Positions 46,551 to 55,012 of a DNA stretch of 64,000 bases are shown piece after piece. Location: positions 1 through 64,000 of the forward strand of contig NZ_LLER01000007.1 in NCBI RefSeq assembly GCF_001500315.1, written 5' to 3'. The DNA comes from Staphylococcus auricularis. GTDB taxonomy: Bacteria > Bacillota > Bacilli > Staphylococcales > Staphylococcaceae. The notes beneath the pieces are model-generated. The model was not told the origin of the DNA, did no database searches, and worked only from the letters and a program-made list of their open reading frames with translations. The stretch's first letter is position 1; each line of letters opens with the position of its first letter. The position numbers and the translations under genes are program-made.

Positions 46551-46567
46551 TTAGACAGCGTGTCAAT
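46551..46567. promoter_or_regulatory. Candidate TetR operator between exporter and regulator genes
   Basis: TTAGACA-GCG-TGTCAAT is a near-perfect inverted repeat in the shared region of the divergent tetR-like and ABC exporter genes, 5 bp upstream of the exporter ribosome-binding site. Position and symmetry fit a TetR operator. Confidence 0.65.
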
Positions 46568-46675
46568 TATTATTCATAATAAGAGTATAAATCTTGCAGT
46601 TTTAAAAGCAATTGTGAATCTGTGGATAATGAACACATCGATAAATATGTCAAATAAAATTGAGGTGGAACCCTA

Positions 46676-47242
46676 TTGGAAGAAGAATTAATGACAGATA
46701 TGAGGATCGTTAAAACAAAACGAAAAGCTAGAAAGGCCATGATTACATTATTAAAAGAGAAAAAATATGACGATATTTCGGTAAAGGATATTTGTGAAAC
46801 AGCAGGCATTAGCCGAGGCACATTTTATTTACACTACAAGGATAAATATGACTTAGTACAACAATATCAAGTCGAATTTGTTAAAGAAGGCACAAAGAAA
46901 GCGTTGAATTTGTTAAATGAAGAAAGATATTCATTCTTTTATCAAATGGTTAAATTGTGGAATGAAGAAGCAGAACTTTTATTATTACTGATTTCCGATA
47001 ACGGTTCCGTAGAAGTACAAAATCAATTAAAAGCCATGTTACAAGCGAATGCGGAAAAACACATTTTTCCACATATGAACTTTAAAAAATACAGTAAAAC
47101 AGAACAACGCTATTTCACTGTATTTTTCAGCAATGCCGTCTTCGGTATAATTCAAGAATGGGTGAATACCGGACGACAAGAAACCCCCGAAGAATTATCA
47201 GCAATTCTTAATAAACTCGCACCTACAGATTTATTGGAATAG
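46676..47242 (+). CDS. TetR-family regulator of the ABC exporter
   Basis: A 188-residue TetR-like protein. The HTH is at about residues 15-55 (DISVKDICETAGISRGTFYLHYKDKYDLVQ) and the C-terminal TetR_C-like ligand domain follows. A TTG at 46676 has an ideal AGGTGG site 7 bases before it; an ATG at 46691 is possible too. Divergent from the exporter genes, it is likely their repressor. Confidence 0.9.
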   Translation: MEEELMTDMRIVKTKRKARKAMITLLKEKKYDDISVKDICETAGISRGTFYLHYKDKYDLVQQYQVEFVKEGTKKALNLLNEERYSFFYQMVKLWNEEAELLLLLISDNGSVEVQNQLKAMLQANAEKHIFPHMNFKKYSKTEQRYFTVFFSNAVFGIIQEWVNTGRQETPEELSAILNKLAPTDLLE

Positions 47243-47268
47243 ATGATAATTGAGATTCATTTTGAAAA

Positions 47269-47352
47269 TTACTTATTGCGGTGTATGGCGTAAAGTGAAA
47301 TTCCGATTATGGCGAATAAACCTACCATTCCAAAGATTATAGTATGAAACAT
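47269..47352 (-). CDS. Possible 27-residue membrane peptide
   Basis: A minus-strand frame starting ATG 47352 encodes one hydrophobic helix (TIIFGMVGLFAIIGISLYAI) with a basic end (HRNK). AAGG lies 6 bases before the ATG. Length and design are like small staphylococcal membrane peptides, but no homologue is recognised. Confidence 0.45.
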   Translation of the reverse strand: MFHTIIFGMVGLFAIIGISLYAIHRNK

Positions 47353-47377
47353 GAAATACCTTATATATAATATATAA

Positions 47378-47412
47378 AATAACTGACATCATACGAGATA
47401 TCAGTTGTTTTA
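47378..47412. terminator. Hairpin at the end of the cas remnant
   Basis: AACTGACATC and GATATCAGTT form an imperfect stem with loop ATACGA, followed by TGTTTTA. It lies between the small peptide frame and the cas locus. Confidence 0.55.
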
Positions 47413-47440
47413 TACTTTTTGGCTTTCTTCGACATTCATG

Positions 47441-47866
47441 CTAAATATTCAAATCTTTTATATACGAATAAAAATCTTTTTGAAAATGATGCTTATCTTC
47501 GCATTCCTGATCAGTCATTTCGAGTTGATTTCTTACAATATTTACAACGGGTATGTCTCCAATTGAAGGCAATGCAGCTGCACCCTTTTTAGAAAACAGC
47601 TTGGGCTGTACTACTAAATAAATATCATTTTCGATATTTTTGTTTTCTCCCAGATTATTCGCATTAGGTGAATATAGAGACATCGAATAATTTAATTGAT
47701 CGTATATTAAATGTTCTTCTCTTAACTTTTTAGAGTTCAAAAACTTTAATTCACTTTTATAATCTAACTCATGTAACTGGTTGATAAATGCTTTTAAGAT
47801 GTTCTTTGTACAATCACTTAATTCGTCTAAATCATCTATAAGTGCGTCAGCGTCCTTTTTCTTTTT
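47441..47866 (-). pseudogene. C-terminal fragment of a type III-A effector, probably Csm6
   Basis: About 140 codons without their own start, joined out of frame to the 3' end of the cas10 fragment. The segment has helical character (NILKAFINQLHELDYKSEL) and ends with IPVVNIVRNQLEMTDQ and a short tail. In type III-A loci of staphylococci csm6 follows csm5, and Csm6 ends in a HEPN domain whose active site is Arg-Asn-x-x-x-His; here RNQLEM has Met where His is expected. Assignment to Csm6 is by position and this motif and is moderate at best. Confidence 0.45.
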
Positions 47867-48641
47867 TAACCTTACTGAATAATAAAAATGCATCCTCATC
47901 ATAAAAAGCTTTTGTTTTTTGGTAATTTGAAAATAATGTATCTTTATAATTTTGAATTTGTTGTTCTTCCAGATAGTCATAAATACAACTAGCTAATGCA
48001 CACGTAATTCGACTATGATCGTATAACGATATATCTATAAGTTGATTCTTATTAGTGGAACTAGGCACATATTGCCACAAGCTTTCTGTCCACTGTAATA
48101 AAGAAGAAAATTGATGGTCATTCACCTTCAAAATATGATTTAAATCGTAATTCATATCTTCAACTAAAGCTGAATAATAACCACTCGAATATTGAATCTG
48201 TGCACTTTCTGGATAAGCAATATTACTTTCCTTACTAAACTTAAATTTCCCTTCAGTTACAGCTGTTGATTTTGAGTTTACAATATTAAAAACACTATAT
48301 AACGGTGTAAACTTATCGAATTTTAGTGTTTGATTTTCATATTCTTGATCGCCTTCTTCAACCACATCTCTTCTATCAATACCACTAGCGATATTATCTG
48401 CTATATAAGTTATGTAAGCTGTATTATCTTCACTTAGCTTAGCACTAGATAGTTCTTTATAGTGATGGTATCCTACACTATCTAAAAGTTCTTTAACATT
48501 GAATTCTGAAAACTGTGATAAAAACTGGCGTCCTAATTTAGAATGTGTGCCTTTTGCGAAAGGATGATTGTTACTACGATAAATAATTTTACCGATATCA
48601 TGTAACAAAGAACCATACATCAATATTGATTTCTTTTCCAT
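47847..48641 (-). pseudogene. cas10: Cas10/Csm1 N-terminal fragment with HD domain
   Basis: About 264 codons, against about 757 residues for S. epidermidis Cas10. The HD nuclease motif LLHDIGKIIYRS is at about residues 12-23, followed by the YHHY segment and the linker up to AFLLFSKVKK. The two Palm/cyclase domains with GGDD and the zinc ribbon are missing. The frame ends 17 codons past the point where the remaining DNA becomes unlike Cas10, with the Csm6-like tail in another frame. The ATG at 48641 follows GGAGGG. It is directly behind cas2. A deletion removed the rest of cas10, csm2-csm5 and most of csm6. Confidence 0.85.
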
Positions 48642-48654
48642 TTTGCCCTCCATA

Positions 48655-48960
48655 TCATAGAAAAATGAACTTTGGTTTTTTTATTGTAACTTTTTTAACC
48701 TCTTTCCCTAATATAATTACTTGGTTGTCATTAACTTCATCTGGTAATACATATAAAGCGATTTTCCCAGTAGCAGGAATTTCGTTTTTTAAGATACTAA
48801 TGATCTTATCTTTTTTCTGCGTGTCACTAATATAGCGTTCATACAAACTAAACTGTTTCATCGTAAATACCAATTCAAGTAACCGAGTTCGATATTTATT
48901 AGCCATTTTGCGTTCATCTTTAGTATCCCTTGGTAAGTCAAAGCCGATCAGTAAGTACAT
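48655..48960 (-). CDS. cas2: CRISPR adaptation endonuclease Cas2
   Basis: A 101-residue Cas2 with the family start YLLIGFDLPRDTKDE (catalytic Asp8 in FDLP), a ferredoxin-like core and the C-terminal KKVTIKKPKFIFL strand. It forms the adaptation complex with Cas1. Its ATG shares one base with the cas1 stop (TAATG). It looks intact, though its partner is frameshifted and no CRISPR array is visible. Confidence 0.92.
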   Translation of the reverse strand: MYLLIGFDLPRDTKDERKMANKYRTRLLELVFTMKQFSLYERYISDTQKKDKIISILKNEIPATGKIALYVLPDEVNDNQVIILGKEVKKVTIKKPKFIFL

Positions 48961-49868
48961 TATGTCCCAACCTCAATCATCTTTGGCAATAATAACGGTG
49001 AAGGTGAATTTTCCTCATGACACTTAATGAGTAATTGTGTCATTAATTTAATAGCATCTAAAAGCCATACTATTTTTTTATCTAAAATACATTTTTCATG
49101 TAAAACTCTTAATACTATTTTCTTTTCTTCAATGCCAAATTCAGTATAATGATCGTTTAATAGCATTTGAAATGCGATATGATCCACAAATGGTCGAAAA
49201 ACTTCAATAATGTCATCTGCTAAGTTAAAAGGATTCTCCGTAGACTTATGATGTATACCTAAACTCATTTCAAAACCATGAATTGCCAACTCATGTTTGA
49301 TAAAAGATCTTATAATAGCATAACCATAATTCAAAGATGAATTAATCATGTCATCAAATCTACCGCGTTTGAACTGAGAACCAAATAAAGTTTGAAAATA
49401 TATTCTGGCGGCAACAGCTTCTCTTTTATTTCTATCTCCAGCTTTAACCTCCTTTGCTAAATCTTTCAGAACTCTAATGTTAGGATGATAATTTAAATTA
49501 TTCTCCGCACACTGAGCTTGATTTAATATTTTACATGTTACAACTTTCTTCCAAATTCTTTCTTTTGTTCGCGTAAATAATTGAAATTGTGTCTGGATTC
49601 GTTGCAGTCTATTAACAGCTCCATAATCAGATAGCAATTGAGTTATAGGAGAATGTTTTCTATCACAAAATATGACGCCAATATTATTTTCTATACATTT
49701 AACTACAAATTGATGTGAAAAATAGTTTTTATAATGATCAAAAATAATAGCCTCAACATCATCAAAAAAAGAATTTTTCACTCTTATCTACTACGTTTTT
49801 AAACTTAATACTATTTTCTTTCACAGTTACAAAGTGATGATTCTCAACATAGATAATATCCTTCATTT
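48960..49868 (-). pseudogene. cas1: CRISPR adaptation integrase Cas1, frameshifted
   Basis: The protein starts at ATG 49868-49870 region (MKDIIYVENHHFVTVKENS) and would be about 301 residues, as in S. epidermidis. After 37 codons the frame stops at TGA because of a run of seven Ts (As on the plus strand at about 49763-49769); six Ts would read through to DDVEAIIFDHYKNYFSHQ and on to 48960. The core motifs are intact downstream: NREAVAARIYF (Glu), GIHHKSTENPFN (His) and IIEVFRPF (Glu). It may be restored by slippage, be a real inactivation or be a sequencing error. Type III-A of the Staphylococcus kind. Confidence 0.88.
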
Positions 49869-50216
49869 TTTAATTTTACTCAATTTTATTGTGATTGTAT
49901 AGCTAGATTGAACAGTTTACAAAAGCTTTAACAATTTTTGTATTTATATTTATTTTGTGATTATGTTGTTACAAAATATAAATTATCTATAAATAGCTAA
50001 ACAAAAGTTACATCTTATAGTTGAATTTAAAGTACAAATAGTAAAATAGATTGTTGTTATGAAAATTTTATAGAAATTAATTCTAATTAATGTGGATTAG
50101 AGAAAAGAGGTTGATTATTAAGGGGATTTACGTTTTCATTAATTGATGTAGAAGTCCTTTTAATTACTAAATTCTATTACTACAAAGCACTATTTTAAAT
50201 AATATAGGTGATATAG
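49869..50216. other. AT-rich region where a CRISPR array would be expected
   Basis: Upstream of cas1, where staphylococcal type III-A arrays lie, there are about 350 bp of AT-rich DNA with no repeats. No second copy of any 30-40 bp unit was found. It may hold the leader remnant. Confidence 0.5.
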
Positions 50217-50426
50217 ATGAATATAGAAAAAGTAATGAATGGTTATGTGCTTATAGCCTTGGTAATTATTATTGTATTAGGCCGGCTACTATCCTATGCC
50301 TTAACTGGTAATCTATGGGATTCAATAAATTCATTTAGTTTTTATTGCCATATCCTCTGTTTAGTTGTTTATATATGTGTCTTAATTTCACTAAAAAAAC
50401 AGGGTAAAATTGACGGCTTACGGTAA
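50217..50426 (+). CDS. Small two-helix membrane protein, unknown
   Basis: A 69-residue protein with two membrane helices (VLIALVIIIVLGRLLSYAL and YCHILCLVVYICVLISL) and a basic tail (KKQGKIDGLR). The ATG at 50217 follows AGGTGATATAG. A strong terminator follows at once. Not recognised; it may be a holin-like or transporter-associated peptide. Confidence 0.6.
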   Translation: MNIEKVMNGYVLIALVIIIVLGRLLSYALTGNLWDSINSFSFYCHILCLVVYICVLISLKKQGKIDGLR

Positions 50427-50436
50427 ATCATTTGTT

Positions 50437-50475
50437 GAAGCTGGCACGTTTTTTTCATACCAGCTTCCGTTTTTA
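50437..50475 (+). terminator. Terminator after the small membrane protein gene
   Basis: GAAGCTGG (50437-50444) and CCAGCTTC (50460-50467) form a perfect 8-bp stem, followed by CGTTTTTATT. Confidence 0.85.
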
Positions 50476-50646
50476 TTACTATATCTCGGGACCTCAAAAT
50501 GTTCAATGCCATAAAAAAAGCTCATATTATCACTACCTTGATTTTCATTTGCTTTGTTATTAGTTTCTAATGTATAACTAATGTAATACACCGTTAGGGA
50601 TCGAGATATCCTCGCTCTCTTTATAAGAAAGCGAGTGATTAGAACC

Positions 50647-51849
50647 ATGAAGCCATTCATAAAAAATATAGATTTTTACCTAATTTTGTCATCATTAGCT
50701 TTAACAAGAATAAGTGAATCTTTTTTAGGGATAGCTGTGTTATGGAGTTTGTATCTATATACAGATAACGTGTATCTGGTGGGATTATTAACACTTTTCC
50801 AAGTTTTACCCATCATCATTTTTTCTTTTTACTCTGGTTCCTTAGCTGATTCTTATAACAATAAAAAGATATTAGTTACAACAAATTTATCACGATTTTT
50901 ATTGTTACTAGCATGCGGTGTTTTCTTTTATAATATTCAAAATCACGTTTTTAATATTATACTATTATATATTTTAGTGTTCTTATTAGCAGTACTCACT
51001 GCTTTCTATCTCCCAAGTTTCCAAGCGACAATTAAAAAAACAGTAAGTGATAAGCGGCTTGTGAATGCTAATAGTTCTATTGAATTTGTAAAACATATAT
51101 GCAACATCATCGGATTACTATTAGGTGGTGTTTTAGTTGAGTCAATCGGCTTAGTTAACACGCTATTTTTAGGAAGTGCTTTATTTTTAGGTGGAGCACT
51201 TATCATGAAATTTGCTTATATTCCTTCTTTTTCTCAAAAAATGATAGCTAAAAAAATTAAAGGTAGTATCGTTGAATCATTCAAGTATTTAAAATCTAGT
51301 TCAAATCTATTACAACAATCAATTTACTATTTGATTATTATCAATATATCAGTAGCCCCGATTAGTTTAATATTTGTACTACTTTCAGATCATTTGAAAT
51401 TAGGGTCAATCGGCTTATCTTTATTAATGATTAGTTTTTCGATTGGATCTATAATTGGAACTTTTAGTGCGCCATATATATTAAAAATAATTCAAGAAAA
51501 TACCGTCAATTTCTTACTCATCATTTTATATTCAATATTCGTTATATTAACCGTGATAATTCCTAATATTTACTTAGTACTCACTTTAATATTTTTAACA
51601 GGTATAACATCGAGTCTAAGTGTGATTTTTATCAATACTTTTATTCAAAAAGAAACAAGCAATGAATTTATTGGAAGAGTGAGCAGTTTTAGATCTCTTG
51701 CCCTTAGAATACCACCACCTATTGTCGTCATGTTATTCAGTTATTTAGTAGATACATTCAATTTGATTTTTGCTGCAATTTTAATAAATCTTGCTACTAT
51801 ATTATTCGCTACACTTGTGTTTAGTAAAAGAAAAAGTTCTAGGGGTTAG
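50647..51849 (+). CDS. MFS transporter
   Basis: A 400-residue carrier with 12 helices, the loop GSLADSYNNKKILVTTN (MFS motif A-like, about residues 60-75) and a central helix pair. It resembles MFS drug or macrolide-type efflux pumps (NreB/Bmr group). The ATG at 50647 and the GTG at 50635 are both possible; neither has a strong ribosome-binding site. Upstream a hairpin CTCGCT...AGCGAG (about 50611-50635) ends just before the start. It stands between the cas remnant and mcrBC, on the chromosomal side of the SCC end. Confidence 0.8.
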   Translation: MKPFIKNIDFYLILSSLALTRISESFLGIAVLWSLYLYTDNVYLVGLLTLFQVLPIIIFSFYSGSLADSYNNKKILVTTNLSRFLLLLACGVFFYNIQNHVFNIILLYILVFLLAVLTAFYLPSFQATIKKTVSDKRLVNANSSIEFVKHICNIIGLLLGGVLVESIGLVNTLFLGSALFLGGALIMKFAYIPSFSQKMIAKKIKGSIVESFKYLKSSSNLLQQSIYYLIIINISVAPISLIFVLLSDHLKLGSIGLSLLMISFSIGSIIGTFSAPYILKIIQENTVNFLLIILYSIFVILTVIIPNIYLVLTLIFLTGITSSLSVIFINTFIQKETSNEFIGRVSSFRSLALRIPPPIVVMLFSYLVDTFNLIFAAILINLATILFATLVFSKRKSSRG

Positions 51850-51923
51850 AATGTGTATTTGAATGATTGAAGAGACGTTAAAATAAATCTTTTTTAGATT
51901 ACGCTTACGAACCTATTTTCAAT

Positions 51924-53258
51924 TTAATAAAAAAATTGTATTTGGCTGAGAAATTGTTTCTCGGATTGTTTCATTTTTTCGGTAAAATCTTGGTAATCCT
52001 CCACGTTTTGAGGGATCTTAAGTCCTAATTTTATCACTTTAATATTTTCACGTTTTTGTTCATTTTTTTCATAAGTTAATCCTTGATTTAAATATAAAAC
52101 CTCATTATCAGCAGTACTGTGATTGGGATAGAAATAACAACCTATTTTCGCATCAAATCTAAACATGTAAGCTAAAATCTGCAAATAATCTTTATTTCTG
52201 ATGTTTTGAACTGGCTTATATTTAGCATCGCCTATGATTGGATGTTCTTGATTCCGGCTAATAAAATCTGGATAAATCAGCCCAACTTTTTGACCCTCAT
52301 CTCTACTAAATAATTTTTGTGCTCCAGTCCCACCTTTATTCTTAGGATGATAAAATGCATCATTCACTAATGTATCGATATATTCTTCCCATAACCACGC
52401 ACCATCAAATAAAATACCGTTAATTTTTTCAGGGCCCGTCCCCATATAATGCTTATGTCGCTGTAAAATAGTTAAACAAAGTTTCTGTAACTCCCTATAC
52501 TCCTTGTAATATGCATGTCGAATAGGTCGCTGCTGATTTAACATAATGACTTTGTTTCTATCCATATGATTGTAACTTTGAGTCACTTCATAAACTTTTT
52601 TCACTTCATTTCTGACAGTACTAAGTACTCTGGTACCTTCTTTTCGCTTTTTAATAAATTCTATCGTATGTCTAATTAACTGTAACATGTCGTTATCATA
52701 TGAGAATTCTCTTAGTGAATAAGCAATATTGCCTACAAATGGCGTATTTTTCTTAATATGTCTTGGAATATCGATCGTGCCCTTTACACTCTGGTTGTTA
52801 TATTCGTTTCTTACATATTGTTTAAATAACCCTTTACGCATCGCTTTTCTTAAATAATAAGGGAAAATGAATATAAATAAACTAATTATTTTGTTTTCCT
52901 TATCAATAATCGTGTTTAAATCAATGACATAAGGTATTTTGAGCACATTTTCTATCAAGTATTGAAAAAAATAATCATGTGGACCCTCTGAGAATCGAGA
53001 TTCGATGATTAAATGTTCTTCACCAAAACCTAAAAAACCCATAATATTACCAGAATGGTATGATTGATTAACTATATTAAGAATCATTTGGTCCTTAGTC
53101 ATACCTTCCATCTCTTTTAAACTATTAGGAAACACAAATACATCTGTATCCTTAAGTTCTGACACCGTTTTATTTAATATAGAAGAAATGATTTTTGGAA
53201 TTTCGTTAAATTCATGAGATGCACGAAACGAATTGTCTTTAATTTTAATCAATTTCAT
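51924..53258 (-). CDS. mcrC: McrC, nuclease subunit of McrBC-type type IV restriction
   Basis: A 444-residue McrC protein. The N-terminal part carries a McrC wedge region. The C-terminal PD-(D/E)xK nuclease has YPDFI then HPIIGDAKYK (DAKY, about residues 340-360). It cuts DNA with modified cytosines when bound to McrB. Its start overlaps the mcrB stop by 14 bp. It lies last in the two-gene operon. It is outside the SCC, adjacent to its end. Confidence 0.9.
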   Translation of the reverse strand: MKLIKIKDNSFRASHEFNEIPKIISSILNKTVSELKDTDVFVFPNSLKEMEGMTKDQMILNIVNQSYHSGNIMGFLGFGEEHLIIESRFSEGPHDYFFQYLIENVLKIPYVIDLNTIIDKENKIISLFIFIFPYYLRKAMRKGLFKQYVRNEYNNQSVKGTIDIPRHIKKNTPFVGNIAYSLREFSYDNDMLQLIRHTIEFIKKRKEGTRVLSTVRNEVKKVYEVTQSYNHMDRNKVIMLNQQRPIRHAYYKEYRELQKLCLTILQRHKHYMGTGPEKINGILFDGAWLWEEYIDTLVNDAFYHPKNKGGTGAQKLFSRDEGQKVGLIYPDFISRNQEHPIIGDAKYKPVQNIRNKDYLQILAYMFRFDAKIGCYFYPNHSTADNEVLYLNQGLTYEKNEQKRENIKVIKLGLKIPQNVEDYQDFTEKMKQSEKQFLSQIQFFY

Positions 53259-54885
53259 CTTCTGAGCCTAATTCTAGAGCTGAATGATTATAAGCCAATT
53301 TAAACGATTCCATCATCTCTTCTTCATTAAACATACCTTTGACATAATCAGCTAAGAGTGGTTCTAAATAATCTTCCCAAAGCGCTTCATAGTTGATGTC
53401 TTTTAATTTTAAGAAATAAGAAGCTCCTATATGATAATGACTATTTAAATCTTCGACTTGCGAGATAGCATTATTAAGTTGGGTCATTCTTTGAATTGCT
53501 TCATCCTTGTTATTGCCTAAAGCATCCAACATATCTGTATTTTCATTTGCCTTAATTTCTATGAATCTAAATCGTCTTCTCATCGCAAAATCGAAAGTAT
53601 CTACAGAGCGATCAATATCATTCATCGTACCTATAATATAAACGTTATCAGGTATATAAAATTTTCCATTTCCAGGTTTCATATTGGCATATTGCGTTTT
53701 GACTGCTCCTGTTATTCCTCTATAACTAGGATCTATGGAAAAGAATAATTCTCCAAATATCTTTGAAATCTCTCCTCTATTTATCTCATCGATAACAAAT
53801 ACAAATTTTTGATCGGCATTTCTACCTGACTCAGCACCGTTATCATTTTGTGCGTTTTTAGCTTTCTCACAAAATACTTTAAATATACCTGGTTCTAGTT
53901 TAAAACCCATCGTATCGTTGGCACCTATGACGGGTCTGATCCCTTCGACGAAATCTGTGTAGTCATAATTGGGATGAAACTGTACAAACTCAAACCGCTC
54001 GGATGATTCTAAATTTTTTTTAGATACACCAATGATATTAGAAGCTATCGCTTTAGCTAGATAACTTTTACCCGTTCCAGGTGCACCTCTAAGTATGATA
54101 TTTTTCGAGTTGATGAGCTTTTCGGTTAACGTTCTAACAATTTCACTTTCTAAAAATGGATCTATTTCATTTTCTCCACCCATGTCATTATCATAAATAT
54201 AGCCTGCATTTTCCGTTCCTTCTTCAACATTCATATTATTATTAAATTGAGCTGAATTTTCTTCTGTTAAATCGTCACCTATACAATATTCATAAAATTG
54301 GTCTAGGTTATTCCCTAATTGTTTATATTTAGCAGTTAGCTGTTCATAATCGTCCACAAGATTGCTAATGTCATTTTCGATAGTTGAGGTATCTGGCATT
54401 TGATCAATGTGATATTCATAACCACTAATTACTGTTATTTCGTAATTTTTAGGTAGTTTCTTATTCGAATTCAAATTAATATTAATTGGTTTACTCTTTG
54501 GAGAATCTAGTGTTCCATAAATGGATTGTGATATTTTTACTTTTTCCTCATCTTTTAGTCGTTTTCCTTTAAAGTTGTCAGCACCTTGATTTAAAGTTAA
54601 ATATACTCTTTTTTCATCACTGCTAAATAAAAAAATGATAAAAATACCTTTAGAAGTAGAGGTTGTGATCTCTTCATTCATAATAGCTACCCATGGTATT
54701 GTGGCAAAGCTTATATTTCCGATACTGCCTTTAATTTTATAGTCTTTAATTTCTTCTATACTTTGTAATTCTTCTACTATTTTATGTCTTACTAATTCAC
54801 CAACTGGAGTGCCTTTAAATAGACCTGTCTCTTTTTCTTTAAAATATGTATTTTCTATTTCTTTAATGGTAGTTGACAATGACAC
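53245..54885 (-). CDS. mcrB: McrB, AAA+ GTPase motor of McrBC-type restriction
   Basis: A 546-residue protein with an N-terminal DUF3578-like DNA-binding domain (about 1-160), a linker and the McrB AAA+ domain: Walker A GAPGTGKSYLAKAIA (about 265), Walker B FVFVIDEINRGEI, NxxD signature GTMNDIDRSVD and arginine finger area RRRFRF. It translocates DNA with GTP to activate McrC. Start: GTG at 54885 with AGGAGG 8 bases before it. The gene start is about 70 bp from the SCC attachment site. Methylation-dependent restriction of phage DNA is the likely role. Confidence 0.92.
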   Translation of the reverse strand: MSLSTTIKEIENTYFKEKETGLFKGTPVGELVRHKIVEELQSIEEIKDYKIKGSIGNISFATIPWVAIMNEEITTSTSKGIFIIFLFSSDEKRVYLTLNQGADNFKGKRLKDEEKVKISQSIYGTLDSPKSKPININLNSNKKLPKNYEITVISGYEYHIDQMPDTSTIENDISNLVDDYEQLTAKYKQLGNNLDQFYEYCIGDDLTEENSAQFNNNMNVEEGTENAGYIYDNDMGGENEIDPFLESEIVRTLTEKLINSKNIILRGAPGTGKSYLAKAIASNIIGVSKKNLESSERFEFVQFHPNYDYTDFVEGIRPVIGANDTMGFKLEPGIFKVFCEKAKNAQNDNGAESGRNADQKFVFVIDEINRGEISKIFGELFFSIDPSYRGITGAVKTQYANMKPGNGKFYIPDNVYIIGTMNDIDRSVDTFDFAMRRRFRFIEIKANENTDMLDALGNNKDEAIQRMTQLNNAISQVEDLNSHYHIGASYFLKLKDINYEALWEDYLEPLLADYVKGMFNEEEMMESFKLAYNHSALELGSEDEID

Positions 54886-54955
54886 TATAAATTCCTCCTG
54901 TTTTAAGTCATTAATCTTGTCACAACGATTTAACTATAATTTCATAACGTATAAT

Positions 54956-55000
54956 TCACTTATGATACGCCTCTGCTTATCGGTACGTGATGCGGTTTTA
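54956..55000 (-). other. SCC attachment site (distal end of the SCC element)
   Basis: On the minus strand GAGGCGTATCATAAGTGA (54956-54973) is the SCC core found at the rlmH 3' end (it reads Glu-Ala-Tyr-His-Lys-stop, like the rlmH terminus). Just inside, CCGCATCACGTACCGATAAGC (54975-54995) carries the CCGCATCA end-repeat of SCC elements and forms an imperfect inverted repeat with the core. The orientation puts SCC DNA to the right and chromosomal or neighbouring DNA to the left; rlmH should lie beyond the right window edge. Confidence 0.85.
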
Positions 55001-55012
55001 TATTTATTGCTA

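Noticed and set aside
50597..50643. A 47-bp stretch starting GATCGA and ending AGAAC with an internal CTCGCT/AGCGAG stem, near cas1, like a type III-A CRISPR repeat.
   Set aside because: It is longer than the 36-bp staphylococcal repeat, has no second copy and does not match the known core.
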